DNA from: Lactarius indigo
Taxonomy: Eukaryota > Basidiomycota > Agaricomycetes > Russulales > Russulaceae
NCBI GenBank assembly: GCA_025766275.1
Contig: JAFKAC010000044.1
Coordinates: forward strand, 248,001-312,000
Length of the DNA: 64,000 nt
Reading direction: 5' to 3'
Part shown: in pieces, positions 8,760 to 20,089 of the stretch
Layout: the number at the start of each line of letters is the position of its first letter
How positions within the stretch are numbered: the first letter of the stretch is position 1
Translations under genes and position numbers: made by a program
Notes under the pieces: model-generated
What the model saw: the letters and a program-made list of their open reading frames with translations, nothing else
What the model was told of the DNA's origin: nothing
Database searches by the model: none

Positions 8760-11700
8760 CTGACGGACCTGTGAGATTTTTTGGTTGGGGGAGCATACAA
8801 AGAGCACATACAACCTGGAGAACCAAAGGTGAATGGCGTTAGCAGACTAGAATGGGGAGCATGCACGCACGCGCTAGTTGATCAGGGACAAGTACGATCA
8901 ATGGCAGAGTCAAAGACAGGGATGATCAACATGCAAAAGATGCGGAAAGGCCAACAGAAACTCACATCCTGAGGATCCGAGGGCGAGAGCCATCAGCAGG
9001 TGCGATACACAGCGACATATGACAGCCACTCACCAACTGGACAGACGAGGACAGCCATCGTCAGCAGGCTCGAAACACAGCGACACACAGCAGCCACTCA
9101 CATCCTGGACAGACGAGGACAGCCATCGTCAGCAAGCTCGAAACACAGCGACACACAGCAGCCACTCACAGGCTGGACAGACGAGGACAGCCATCGTCAG
9201 CAGGCTCGAAACACAGCGACACACAGCAGCCACTCACCAACTGGACAGACGAGGACAGCCATCGTCAGCAAGCTCGAAACACAGCGAGCCACAGCAACCA
9301 CTCACATACTGGACAGACGAGGACAGCCATCGTCAGCAGGCTCGAAACACAGCAACACACAGCAGCCACTCACCAACTGGACAGACGAGGACAGCCATCG
9401 TCAGCAAGCTCGAAACACAGCGACACACAGCAGCCACTCACGAACTGGACAGACGAGGACAGCCATCGTCAGCAGGCTCGAAACACAGCGACACACAGCA
9501 GCTACTCACTCTCTGGACAGACGAGGACAGCCATCGTCAGCAGGCTCGAAACACAACGACACACAGCAGCCACTCACATTCTGAACAGACAAGGACAGCC
9601 ATCGTCAGCAAGCTCGAAACACAGCGACACACAGCAGCCACTCACGAACTGGACAGACGAGGACAGCCATCGTCAGCAAGCTCGAAACACAGCGACACAC
9701 AGTAGCCACTCACTTCCTGGACAGACGAGGACAGCCATCGTCAGCAAGCTCGAAACACAGCGACACACAGCAGCTACTCACTCTCTGGACAGACGAGGAC
9801 AGCCATCGTCAGCAGGCTCGAAACACAGCGACACACAGTAGCCACTCACTTCCTGGACAGACGAGGACAGCCATCGTCAGCAAGCTCGAAACACAGCGAC
9901 ACACAGCAGCTACTCACTCTCTGGACAGACGAGGACAGCCATGGTCAGCAAGCTCGAAACACAGCGACACACAGCAGCCACTCACCAACTGGACAGACGA
10001 GGACAGCCATCGTCAGCAGGCTCAAAACACAGCGACACACAGCAGCCACTCACGAACTGGACAGACGAGGATAGCCATCGTCAGCAAGCTCGAAACACAG
10101 CGACACACAGTAGCCACTCACTTCCTGGACAGACGAGGACAGCCATCGTCAGCAAGCTCGAAACACAGCGACACACAGCAGCTACTCACCAACTGGACAG
10201 ACGAGGACAGTCATCGTCAGCAGGCTCAAAACACAGCGAGCCACAGCAACCACTCACATCCTGGACAGACGAGGATAGCCATCGTCAGCAGGCTCGAAAC
10301 ACAGCAACACACAGCAGCCACTTACATCCTGGACAGACGAGGACAGCCATGGTCAGCAGGCTCGAAACACAGCGACACACAGCAGCCACTTACATCCTGG
10401 ACAGACGAGGACAGCCATCGTCAGCAAGCTCGAAACACAGCGACACACAGCAGCTACTCACTCTCTGGACAGACGAGGACAGCCATCGTCAGCAGGCTCG
10501 AAACACAACGACCCACAGCAGCCACTCACATTCTGAACAGACAAGGACAGCCATGGTCAGCAAGCTCGAAACACAGCGACACACAGCGGCCACTCACTTC
10601 CTGGACAGACGAGGATAGCCATCGTCAGCAGGCTCGAAACACAGCGACACACAGCAGCCACTCACTTCCTGGACAGACGAGGACAGCCATCGTCAGCAGG
10701 CTCGAAACACAGTGACACACAGCAGCCACTCACGAACTGGACAGACGAGGACAGCCATCGTCAGCAAGCTCGAAACACAGCAACACATAGCAGCCACTCA
10801 CCAACTGGACAGACGAGGACAGTCATCGTCAGCAAGCTCGAAACACAGCAACACATAGCAGCCACTCACATACTGGACAGACGAGGACAGCCATCGTCAG
10901 CAAGCTCGAACCACAGCGACACACAGCAGCCACTCACTCTCTGGACAGACGAGGACAGCCATCGTCAGCAGGCTCGAAACACAGCGACACACAGCAGCCA
11001 CTCACTTCCTGGACAGACGAGGACAGTCATCGTCAGCAGGCTCGAAACACAGCGAGCCACAGCAACCACTCACATCCTGGACAGACGAGGATAGCCATCG
11101 TCAGCAGGCTCGAATCACAGCGACACACAAGAGCCACTCACCAACTGGACAGACGAGGACAGCCATCGTCAGCAGGCCCGAAATGTGAGTAAGGGCTGAC
11201 ACTTACCGACTAGTAGTTAAGCGGCATCGAGGATCATGAATCCTTTACCACAATTTAATACTGTTAATACGTACCCAGATACGTGGAAACGACCTAAGAC
11301 ATTCCCGAATTATATATTCGACCTCGGTGCTATTAATATGCGAACGGACACTGCAACGCTTGTTATCATCGACGCTCACTTTGCCCCTTCAATTGGCGCA
11401 CTCACCGCTCCAAAGCTAGTTTAACATTCAATCCTAAGTTGCCCTTTTGCACTGCCAAAAGCATCAATCCGACGATGTCGTCATTCAATGCTGCAGCTGT
11501 CGTCTCAATAAGCTTATCGCAGCCCATACTTTGCTTGTGCATTTCTGCCCAAAACCGTTAGCACTAACTCCATATTTGCCTTTCAACCCACTTTCTAATC
11601 TCACGAATCTAATACCATCATCAAGTGCACGCAAGTAGTGCTCTTCAAATTGTTCTTCTGCCACATTAGACACGTTGTCATTTGGGCTTCCGAAATCCTC

Positions 11701-12940
11701 CACATGAATTTGGACATTTCGTAGGAACTGATCATATTTTGTAAACACGACAACGACAGGGACTGCAAACGATTTTTTTAATACAGTCACGAATGTCCGT
11801 GATGACGCACCATTCCCGTCAGGACAGATGTCCTTGAAAAACCTCAGATCGAGCTGTGGTCGTTGGTTGTCCATTGGGACACAGTACCTCAAAATAATAT
11901 GATCGTCAGCTGGCGTACTCGTGAATACTCGAGAGTCCAAACCATATTGCATGTAATCTGTTTCGCAGTCGCCTTTCTCCACACTTTCGTCGAATAAATC
12001 CCTGCAAAATCCGGAGTTCGTCTTCGCTACCAGACTCAATACCGCGAGAGTCATGGAAAATGTAGCCCTTATTATTAGAGAACACGAGTTCGTCGTCGAT
12101 CGTGTGCTCGCCTCGCTAACTCCATGTTTAGAGGCAAAGAAGAGAGGTAATTATTATCACTAACGTCCATGGACGGGTCGAGTCTGACCTGATCGGAAGT
12201 GAGATCACATTCACAGACAAAAGGGTTGGACTACGTACCTCCTCCCCCCCTCTATGAATGACAGGGCTCTCTGTAGTTTCACATGTTCTCTGCAGAATCG
12301 ATGTCTTCCCCGCATTTGCCCTTCCTATAATAAGTACTCGGAACTGGAATTCTGGAATTAGGCGACGGTGTTGCCGGATGACGGTGTTTGAGAAGGTGAG
12401 CCGAGGGCCAAGAACGCGAGTGGCACCTGTCACCTATAGGAGGAATTCAACGGCTTGCTGGCACCAGAGAACAACCAAAGACCCACGGGTTTAGGTTTCC
12501 CGTACACAAAAGTTACGGTAACATGACGGTTGCTATCTGTGAAGCCTCTCAGCGTGAGGTGGACTGTACTAGGAGAAAGAGATCCCCACCTTCCAGACGG
12601 ACGACCTTGGAGTCTCCGAGCATGTATGGCTCAAACTCAACCGAAATCTCAGCAACCTTTTTTTTGAAAAGCGCTCGCTGGATGGTCAACGTTGCACTGC
12701 TGTGGGTCCTAACATGGCTGTGCGAAAGAAATTAGCATTCGATGGTGAGGGAAAACACGACAGACATTTCTGGTTTCCAAAGAACAGGGACTCCGTTCTT
12801 GAATTTGTTAGACTTGTATTTGACACCGGCATTGTCCTTGAAAACGAGCTCGAGGTCGGATGTAGGACGTTTCTCAATAAAATCGACAGATATTTCTACG
12901 CAAACACCAACTCTGCTCAGAAGCTGCAGGAGAAATGGTG
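8239..12940 (-). CDS. P-loop GTPase with single-codon microexon linker, copy A
   Basis: A mushroom-type G protein on the minus strand. Upstream exons (about 12,500-12,940) look like a C2-type beta sandwich (inference). The G-domain exon from M at 12,433 carries G1 G-R-A-N-A-G-K-T-S. Later exons carry D-S-R-G (G3) and T-K-Y-D (G4), with short introns placed identically in copy B. The last ordinary upstream exon ends in F-P-R-I-W at 11,275 in phase 0. About 36 three-nt microexons follow (11,209 down to 8812), then a 36-nt exon (V-V-F-M-M-S-L-P-A-I-Q-N), then a hydrophobic exon (G-L-A-V-D-Y-H-F-I-L-A-V-I-I-I-L-K) and an exon with S-N-E-S-P-E-S through A-T-D-L. The 3' end is uncertain; one splice choice stops at 8239. 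Nucleotide switching or membrane binding is inferred from motifs only. Confidence 0.7.
8812..8814 (-). other. Microexon GTT downstream of array A
   Basis: Three bases between a TTCTCCAG acceptor (branch CTAAC, 56-nt intron) and a GTATGT donor. Copy B has TTT here (54,310-54,312) with the same flanking splice signals. Confidence 0.55.
8871..8873 (-). other. Microexon CGC downstream of array A
   Basis: Three bases between a CAACTAG acceptor and a GTGCGT donor. The upstream intron is 92 nt. In copy B the same position (54,369-54,371) is CCC with donor GTGTGT, so the exon changed while its splice sites stayed usable. Confidence 0.5.
8966..8968 (-). other. Microexon GAT, unit 0 of array A
   Basis: It lies 68 bp from the first regular slot with a 65-nt intron between. 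That intron is diverged (acceptor GATCCTCAG) but keeps GTGAGT donors on both sides. Copy B has the same GAT at 54,464-54,466. Confidence 0.55.
9034..11144 (-). repeat. Tandem array of 32 units, 68 bp: 65-nt intron plus 3-nt microexon (copy A)
   Basis: Slots recur at exactly 68-bp steps from 9034-9036 to 11,142-11,144. On the minus strand each unit reads GTGAGT donor, a TGCTGACG branch site with its A 24 nt before the acceptor, CTGTCCAG acceptor, then three variable bases and the next GTGAGT. The base before each slot is always the G of AG. The codons used are TTG, GAT, GAA, AGA, TTC, TAT, AAT and CCT, never a stop. In gene order the 32 codons read LDERYLFEENRDDDLE, then FLREREFNRFLYLPDL. Two units have GTAAGT instead of GTGAGT, and two have CTGTTCAG instead of CTGTCCAG; both remain good splice signals. 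Splicing itself is inferred. Confidence 0.85.
11207..11209 (-). other. First microexon (TCG) after the G-domain exons, copy A
   Basis: The exon ending F-P-R-I-W stops at 11,275. A 65-nt intron (11,210-11,274, donor GTACGT, acceptor CTTAACTACTAG) leads to TCG, then a GTAAGT donor opens the array. Copy B has TGG at 56,635-56,637 after another 65-nt intron. Confidence 0.6.
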
Positions 12941-13379
12941 AGACCTACATACCTTTCAAATCAACATATCTGTACGTGAGCCGGTCAGCCTATGTTTAAG
13001 TGGAAGCTGTTCGACTAACTGAGCTTGATCGTCCATATCAGTTACAGATCGCGGATTTGATTCCATCCCGAGATATAAGGAATTTGGTTTTCTAAGCTTG
13101 CGTGCTATGTAAAGAGCTCTGATGAAGCAAAGGTGGATGTAGGGGCGACGAATGGAAGTCAACAGACAGACACAAAAAAGCCGTGAGAGACACGCACGTG
13201 TGAACCCAGTGCACTCAGGAAGCGCCCGCCGTTCTATTCCCACTTTCTCATCTATGACAACCCGATAACCTGCCGGAACAGTCAACCCTCGGACGAGACC
13301 ACGTCGATTGGATTGACTTGTGGCCGTTGGAGTTTTTTGATATCAAAAGTTTATCATTACTCTCGCTCGCACTAATTCA

Positions 13380-14230
13380 TCAGAAACAGTCAGCTCGACA
13401 ATACCTCCCTCAATCGACCTTGTAACCGTCTCAACAACCCACGCAAAGCTTTAAAAGACAAATCAAGCCTACCCCTCAAAAGAAGTGAGGACCCAATTAT
13501 CTTCGTTTAGGACATCGGTCTGACTCAGAACTCGAAAAAGGACCCAGGTGCCCGCCTACCGACTTCTGGGTCAGCGATACAAAGAAAGCACCATCCTCTC
13601 TATCTTTCTCACCGACCTGACTACTGATCAGTTCTGCCCAGTCTCCGCCGCGTAATCCGCGTCTCGAAGACGCGAGGACGTCAAGCCCAGACTCTTGTCG
13701 CTCGTGTAGCTAGCGGCTTTCCCCTCCATGCGCGACATCCTATCTGCGTCGTCAGAGTTGGCACCTGCCAGGAGCGGCAAGATAAAGGAGCAGTTGTAGT
13801 AGTAGCTCCACTTCCACGAGCTTGCCACCTTATTGCTCGTACTTGACGCGGGCACGGTCCGGCGCAACTGGCCAGTCGAGGAGGACGTGCGTGGGCAAGA
13901 GGCGGAGTGAAAACAGTTCGATTCAGGCTTAACAAGATTGGTACGTGCCTTCCATATCCATGCCACTGCATCCCTTCTCTCTCGAATTCTCGGTGCCGCG
14001 CAATAATCCATGTACCTGCCTGAAGCTCCTCTGCCCCATGACGTTACGCTCCCGCCCCCCGACCCGGTACCAGCGCACTCCTCCGCTTTCACATGGTATA
14101 CTGGCAGAGCAGGGGTGCAGGCGGTCGCATCATATCAGCCGTATCCGTTGTCACTATTCGAACCGATTCCGATGGACGGCGGCCAGGTCGATCAGGTTGG
14201 GTAAAAAAATTTCGGTGCAATACAGCAACG
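13380..14230 (+). pseudogene. NUG1-like GTPase remnant 3
   Basis: Near 13,534 it reads N-S-K-K-D-P-G-A-R-L-P, like the conserved K-K-D-P-G motif ahead of the G domain in NUG1/GNL3 proteins. Near 13,840-13,940 come L-L-V-L-D-A and V-E-E-D-V-R, then a codon split by a GTACGT donor after the N-K-I-equivalent position. Stops and shifts break every frame. It is transcribed away from GTPase gene A. Confidence 0.5.
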
Positions 14231-14589
14231 TCTCAATGATCTGATCTATCTCCCACCATCGTAGGAAACATCGGTACGTGTGTGTGTCATTTTCTGATAC
14301 CTACTCGCTACAAGACCTTGTCATGCACTTGGTCACTATTGTGGAACAGAAGAGGAGCGGCACGCGCGCTTCGGGACAGTTTCGACGAGTTTATGAGTTG
14401 CTGAGTACATGTCGTGTGTTATGTACATGATGGGAGTGACGTGATCTATATGAGCTTTATGACGGAACTATAGACAGCTATAATGCGAAGATATCGGGCA
14501 GCAATCGTGCAGGATCAAAGAAAAGGAGGGTACCCGTCTGGATGGAGGACCCGAACCCTTCTCCATAAAAAAAAGGTCAAGTGTGGCGA

Positions 14590-15430
14590 TTCAATGAGAG
14601 AGAGATGTGCGCAAAGAAAGCATCCAATAAAATGAGAAGAAAAATGAGCATACATGAGTTCACTTCACGCGGATCAATTCACCCTGCTCGAGTTCCCAAT
14701 GCGCCCCCGATAGAAAGACGATGCAAAGTAATGCCGATCCCAGTGGAGGTCGAATCCACAGCGCGAGACGCGACGAACCTTCCTCCCCCTTGGCAGCATC
14801 AGTCGCCAGTGTATCCCGTAGGCGGAGGGTACGAGGCGCCTGGAAGTTCGGCAATAGCGATCCGACCTGCTTGTACAGCGCTTACAGTGAGACCTAGTAC
14901 TGATCAGTCAGACAGTCAGAGAAAGAGCCAAGGGGGGCAACAGACGCGCACTTCATCTGAAGTGCCATCGAGACTGCGCGCCTAATAATCGCCCGCACGT
15001 GCGCATGTCCACATCGGGCGCAAGCACAAGTACGGGATCCTTCAGTGCACCTCCGAGCGTGCCGAAAAGCACCGCGGGGCATAAGCCATCGTACAGCGTA
15101 CTGGAGATGCGTAGCGTTGCGCAGCGCAGCAGACGGCCAGGAGTGAGCGCGACCACGAGGTCGAGGCTGCTATCGAGCACGACAAGGCGCGGCGCGGTGG
15201 TGGCAGGCACATCCAGCGCTGCGCGGGGCAAGCCAACCCAACAAAATGGGGAAGCGCGAGGTGAGCAAGACGCGCACGCATGAGCGCGGCGAGAAATTCG
15301 TCGAAGAACGCATAGGGGAGCGTATCACGGTGTTGCGTGAGATGCGTGAGCGTAGTAGCGTACCCGGCCCGGCGGCAAGCAGCTCCGCGTTGAAGGCCTG
15401 GTACCTTCTCCGTTGTCCAAGAATATCTCC
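14590..15430 (-). pseudogene. F-box/LRR-like gene remnant, copy A
   Basis: Minus-strand text in two alternating frames reads F-L-A-A-L-x-R-A-R-L-A-H-L-A-L-P-H-F-V-G and L-Y-D-G-L-x-P-A-V-L-F-G-T-L-G-G-A-L-K-x-x-V-L-V-L-A-P-D-V-D. This has the leucine spacing of mushroom F-box/LRR-type proteins, which act as substrate adaptors for SCF ubiquitin ligases. No F-box itself is visible and the frame shifts inside the gene, so it is a fragment. The family call is tentative. Confidence 0.4.
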
Positions 15431-15530
15431 AGTGAATAATAGCGCTCACCGTTGTTTCACTTTTTGTCATCCTGGACTCAGACCTAGACCTCTGGAATTC
15501 GACGACAGGGTGGTTGTGTGATGGAAGCAA
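15430..15530 (-). pseudogene. Scrap of the GTPase first G-domain exon
   Basis: About 90 nt around V-V-E-F-Q-R-S-R-S-E-S aligns by nucleotides with the exon just before the P-loop of the GTPase genes (12,340-12,380; 57,780-57,830). The P-loop itself is gone. Confidence 0.4.
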
Positions 15531-16250
15531 GTTGACGATTGATTTATCCCGTCCTCGATCGATGATGGTTCACACAATCGATCGGGTCGCTTTCCTGATT
15601 TGACCCTGACCTGGCTGTGGTCCTGTCGTCAATATATTCGTGACGTCTCTAAGGTGGTTTTCTAGTACAAAATCTGACTGAGTTGATAGGAGTACTTGCT
15701 TACCTGTTCGTCCTACCATGACTTGCAGACCGTATTATTGGCTGGCTCAGCCTTTCCCCACTGCGTTAGATATCGTCGTCTCCATCGAGATTACACCCAC
15801 AGCTGCGTAGAATGTTTTGCCAGACATACAACCTTCGCGTTCTACTCATGTAGTGAAAACGGGGGAGGCCGTGAGAGACTTATACGTGAAAAATAGGCAG
15901 TAAGTTATATCGGACCGCCTCATGCCGTACAACTGACGTACAGGTTGAAGTCAGGTTGACGTGCGTTGACGCATTGACGCACCTCTCTGGCGCAGGTGTT
16001 GTCCGTTCCTCCACGGCTTTTCATTCCTGACGACATCCTGACACAGTCAACTCACACCTCTCTTGTTCTCAACACCACGACATAGGGTGATCGATTATGC
16101 CGTTTGGCTTGACATATGGTCACCTGCGTTTCTCTCAAATACCCCCAAATCGACATTTCAACCCCTTCTCCCTCATTTACACTAATTTGCCTTGGGAAGA
16201 AACAGTCAGCTCAACAGCAGGTTAACCTCCGTGACGTGTCTCTTTAGACC
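15531..16250. other. No gene seen; repeated leader sequence
   Basis: 15,531-15,900 shows nothing I can name. 15,905-16,250 is a copy of the stretch at 4690-4990 and 61,770-62,050, the leader ahead of the MAD1/NUG1 pieces. Confidence 0.4.
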
Positions 16251-16339
16251 TGTTTGGACGAACTCCATAGGCAAGCAAATACCCATATTAGGCACTTTAG
16301 AGTTAATGGGCCATGTTGGTGTCTCACTCCACTGACGAG

Positions 16340-17200
16340 CCTATGAAAGGCCCCTGATGGTCGTCCTCAACCTTAGTATTTGACAAGGTCTGATATGAGT
16401 GGCTCTCTTGGCCACCCATGTCCAGCTCGAAACCTGTCTCCCCGAGCACGATGCGATTGTTGAACGCCTGCACGACGATCTAACCATCAAGAAGCACACT
16501 CTACAATAGGCGCGCCAAGGTACGTCATCCCCACCCATGTGCGCCCCTTCCCTGATTCCTGTCCTTCAGCACTAGAAGAAGGGAAGGGGGAGAGGAGAGG
16601 ACAGAGCAGACCCTCTTTGACTTGCGTGGGGAGATTGGCGCAGGACGGCATGTGCCCTCCGGCGGCGCGTGCTCTTTCTCTGAGCGAACCATGCACAAAA
16701 CTGGACTGATCTACGACAGGCTGCGCTCGACCGGCTCAAATCAGAGAATACACCGCGCCTCCAGCACCTCTCCACGCTCGAAAATGCACCCACCAACTCC
16801 CAACCTGGACGCAAATGGCGAGGAGTAGCTGGTCCTGCGCGCGAGATAGACAGCGGTATGCGAGAAAAAGGTGGAGCTCAAGCAGCTCGACAAGCGCGTG
16901 CTCCCAGCTGCGACAGGTGTTCGCAGCCAAGACGGTTGAGTTTCGCAAGGTGCTCTCGGCGATCCTTGGTGTTAAGCTCGCATTCTACGATAATGGACCG
17001 GTGCGCAGTTCAACGTTGGTACCACGTTCGTATTCTAACCTGGTCCGAAGGACGGAGGTGGAGGAGAGGCACGCATGCAGGTGGCCCACAGGAGTTGCTG
17101 CAGCTCATGCGAAACTGGGTCGAGATTGAACAAAGCATTCCGTGCTTCTTGGTGAGCATCACGTTCGAGTGCTATGACAAGTGGAAGCGCAAGCAGTAAT
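16340..17200 (+). pseudogene. MAD1 pseudogene, copy 2 (internal deletion)
   Basis: The N-terminal block H-V-Q-L-E-T-x-L-P-E-H-D-A (about 16,410-16,450) runs straight into the block D-D-L-T-x-K-K-H-T-L-Q at 16,470-16,505. In the copy at 62-64 kb these blocks are about 1.2 kb apart, so the middle of the coiled coil is deleted. Downstream, the Mad1 C-terminal domain is readable (E-F-R/S-F-x-K-V-L-S-A-I-L-G-V-K-L, S-I-P-C-F-L) but crossed by TAG stops and frameshifts, and the Mad2-binding motif is lost. Confidence 0.7.
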
Positions 17201-17510
17201 AGGCAGTAGTGTGAGCAGCGAATGAACGAAGGATCCAAATTATTCAGGTGTGCTTTGTGAGTTTGTTCAAGATAAATGAGCTGTCATTCAACATTTGTTT
17301 GATTTTGTTGGGGTGAGATGGAACTTCGTTCCCTTGAGACGCTCCCTGCATCGATTCGCAGATACCGACGAGCACGCACGGATGGCAATTGGAGAGTAAA
17401 TAGCAGATAGTACTATGCAGGCGATAAAAAGATGATGTGCTTTTGGATCTTATGGCAATGATCTACACAAACTGTCTATCGATTCGCTCTAGATTGTCAG
17501 GTATCGTCGT

Positions 17511-18412
17511 TCACTGGGTGTCCATGGGTGCACGCTTGGTCCCATTCACCTTCCCATTCTCGAGCGCTCCATCAACAATGGCGGCGGCAAAGTAATCGAG
17601 TTTCGCAAGAGGATCCGCGCAGATGGTCTTGCTCCCTTCCTTCCAGTTTGTGTAACACACCTCGCCACGAGCGTCCTTTGAATTGCCACACCACATCAGC
17701 ACGCCAGCTACCAACAACGAAGAACATATATATGCTTACGGTGAACTGGAACTCCTGGACAAGAAGCAGCGCCTTGTCAATGGACCGTCCGACGGGCAGG
17801 TCGTTCGTCGTGATCTGCTTACTACAAGGCCGGCGGAACCATCAGCGCGTCAGCCATCACCAACCCCATGTGGAGAAAGAACTGTAGCTGAACACGCCCT
17901 TGGAACTGATCAGGTAGCTTGCGCAGAACGTGATCCCTTTGTCCTCAATCAGACACCCGTACTCGCACGCAACATCCATGTTATGATCTGCGAGAACTGG
18001 GATGCGCATGTCGGCCCTGAGCCCGCCAGTACTGCATGCTTGCTGCCCTCACGCATGGTGTGAGTACTCCGAGTCGGTCGATATGGCTGCCATGTGTACG
18101 CGTAATCAACAGGTCTATTCGTATTTGAGCACGCGAGAGGGCCTACCGAGTACCATAGTGCTGAAGCGAAAATATTCGGGGAGTGTGTCGTTGAACGCAA
18201 GAATGTCGGTTGGGCAGACAAAGGCAAAGTCACTACAGTCAGATGAAAAAAGGTGGGGCGAGTGTGAGAGAGGGTGTGCAAGGATTTTGGGACATGCATA
18301 CAGAGGGTAGAACATCATAATCACCTTGAGATGGACAGGTCAGAAAAGGGCGAGCTAGGAGAAACACGTAAATAGCTACTGGTGCAGCAGGGCTCTGGAT
18401 AGCGGGAGACAT
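17511..18412 (-). pseudogene. Peroxiredoxin pseudogene
   Basis: A paralogue of the intact gene at 3521-4483 in the same orientation after MAD1. The M-S-P start and the V-C-P block survive, but about 75 bp covering most of exon 1 (residues after S-P-A) are deleted. The resolving-cysteine block reads E-V-C-Y and many core residues are changed. The intron positions are still recognisable. Confidence 0.75.
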
Positions 18413-18829
18413 CTCGGTTACATCTCAGTACCGTAGTTAGTAGAGAAAAAAGCGGGGAGGTGTTCGAAGAGGTGGTCATCTAATTCACTGTATATATAAT
18501 ATCTGTATGAGAACTAGTCAGCCTATTCTTAAGTGGAAGCTGTTTGACTAACTGAGCTTGATCGTCCATATCAGTTGCAGATCGTGAATTCGATTCCATC
18601 CCAGGATATAAGGAATTTGGTTTTCTAAGCTCGGGTGTTGCGTGAAGAACTCCGATGAGGCAAAGACGGACGTAGGAGCAACGGATGGAGGTAGACAGAT
18701 GGAAGAAAGTCGTGAGATACACACGTGCGCACTGACTCGGAAGAAGCGCCGTTCTATTCCCACTTTCTCGTCCGTGAGAACCCGCCAAACTGCCTGGAAC
18801 CATCAACTCTCCGACACAGGGTAGTTGAC

Positions 18830-19760
18830 CATGTCTATTGGATCGACTTATTGGCCGGGGTTTCTTTTTGATAATAACCCAATCTTATTACTCTCGTTCA
18901 CACCAATTCATCAGAAACAGTCAGATCAACAAATCGACCTTGTCACCCTCTCAATAACCCGGGCAAAACTTCAAAAGTCAAACCAAGTTTGCCCCTTGAA
19001 TGAAGTAACTTCGTTTAGGACATCGGTCTGTCCTTGGGTTTGGCTCAGAACTCGGAAAGGACCAACCTGCCTACCCGACCTCATGGTGAGCAACTCAGAG
19101 AAAGAGTGCGCTATCCTCTCCACCTTTCTCGCCCACCTGGCCATTGACCTGTCCTGCTCAGTCTCCACCGCCTAACCCGCGTCACGAAGACTCTCGTCGC
19201 TCGTGTAGCTAGCGGCTTCAAGTTCTCCCTCCAGCGTCGCGATGTCCCATCTGCTGCGTCAGAGCCGGCGCCTTCCAGGAGCAGCAAGACGATGGAACAG
19301 CTCTAGTAGCAACTCTACACCTATGAGCTCACCACATGTTGCTTGTGCATGATGTGCACGGTATGGCTAGGTGCCGTAGTTTTCCAACTGAGGAGGACAT
19401 GGGCGGGCACGAGGTGGAGGGCGAGCGGTTTGGTTCCTGCTCAACAAGATCGGTACGTGTCTTCCGTCTCCATGCATCCTTTCTCTCTAGAATTCTTGGA
19501 TAGACCCAGTACCATGTGAGAATTTACATAGCTGGCTGAAGCTCCTCTACTCCATGACCTGAAATTTTCACTCCCGCTCTCCAGCCCTGTACCAGCGCAC
19601 TGCTCTGCCTTCTCATTGTGTACAAACTAGGCGGAGGGCGCAGGAGGTCGCATTATATAATCTGGAATGGGTATCTCACACACGCACTGTCGCTGTTTGA
19701 ACCGGTTCTGAAGGACGGTGGTCAACCCGATCAGATTTGGTAAAAACTGTTTTCAGAGCC
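18830..19760 (+). pseudogene. NUG1-like GTPase remnant 4 (best-preserved G4 region)
   Basis: An exon ends in N-K-I plus a split codon at the GTACGT donor near 19,453. After a TAG acceptor at about 19,504 it continues D-P-V-P-C-E-N-L-H-S-W-L-K-L-L. That is the G4 N-K-x-D motif followed by the V-P-x-E-N-x-x-x-W-L-K signature of NUG1/GNL3-type GTPases. A TGA follows within 20 codons and the upstream frame is broken, so it is a pseudogene. Confidence 0.55.
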
Positions 19761-20089
19761 CCACAGTAATGTCTCAATAACGTGGTCTACCTCCAACCAT
19801 CATCGAAAACATCACTGTGTGCCAATGTGTTATTTTCTAATATCCACTCTGCAAGACTTTGTCACGAATTTGATTATACCAAGGATAACGACTATTTTCA
19901 GACAGATGAAAAGCGAATCGCGTGACTTGGAGACTTGAGACACGTTAATGAGTTGCTGAGTATGTGACGTGTTTTATGGACATGTGGGGTGTAATGTGGT
20001 GTACGCTTTATGATGGAACTATAGACAGTGATTATGCAAGGCCATCTGGTAACAATCATGGAGGGATCAAAAAATGTATGAATGGAGAC

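Larger units (their letters stand above)
7594..15530. repeat. Segmental duplication, copy A
   Basis: This segment matches 53,115 to about 61,080 in gene order and closely in sequence: gene U, GTPase gene with microexon array, NUG1-like remnant, F-box-like remnant. The coding exons of the GTPase genes are highly similar, and the decayed neighbours remain alignable by eye. A third, more diverged copy of the right half occupies 18,480-21,657. Confidence 0.8.

Noticed and set aside
9000..10618. Three plus-strand open frames of 190-228 codons with Thr/His/Gln-rich repeats across the 68-bp array
   Set aside because: They arise because the unit lacks stops in the three plus frames and 68 is not a multiple of 3. 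The splice-site logic and the flanking GTPase exons are on the minus strand.
9034..11144. CRISPR-like array
   Set aside because: The variable part is 3 nt, the rest is a 65-nt intron-like repeat, and the genome is fungal. No spacer or cas logic applies.
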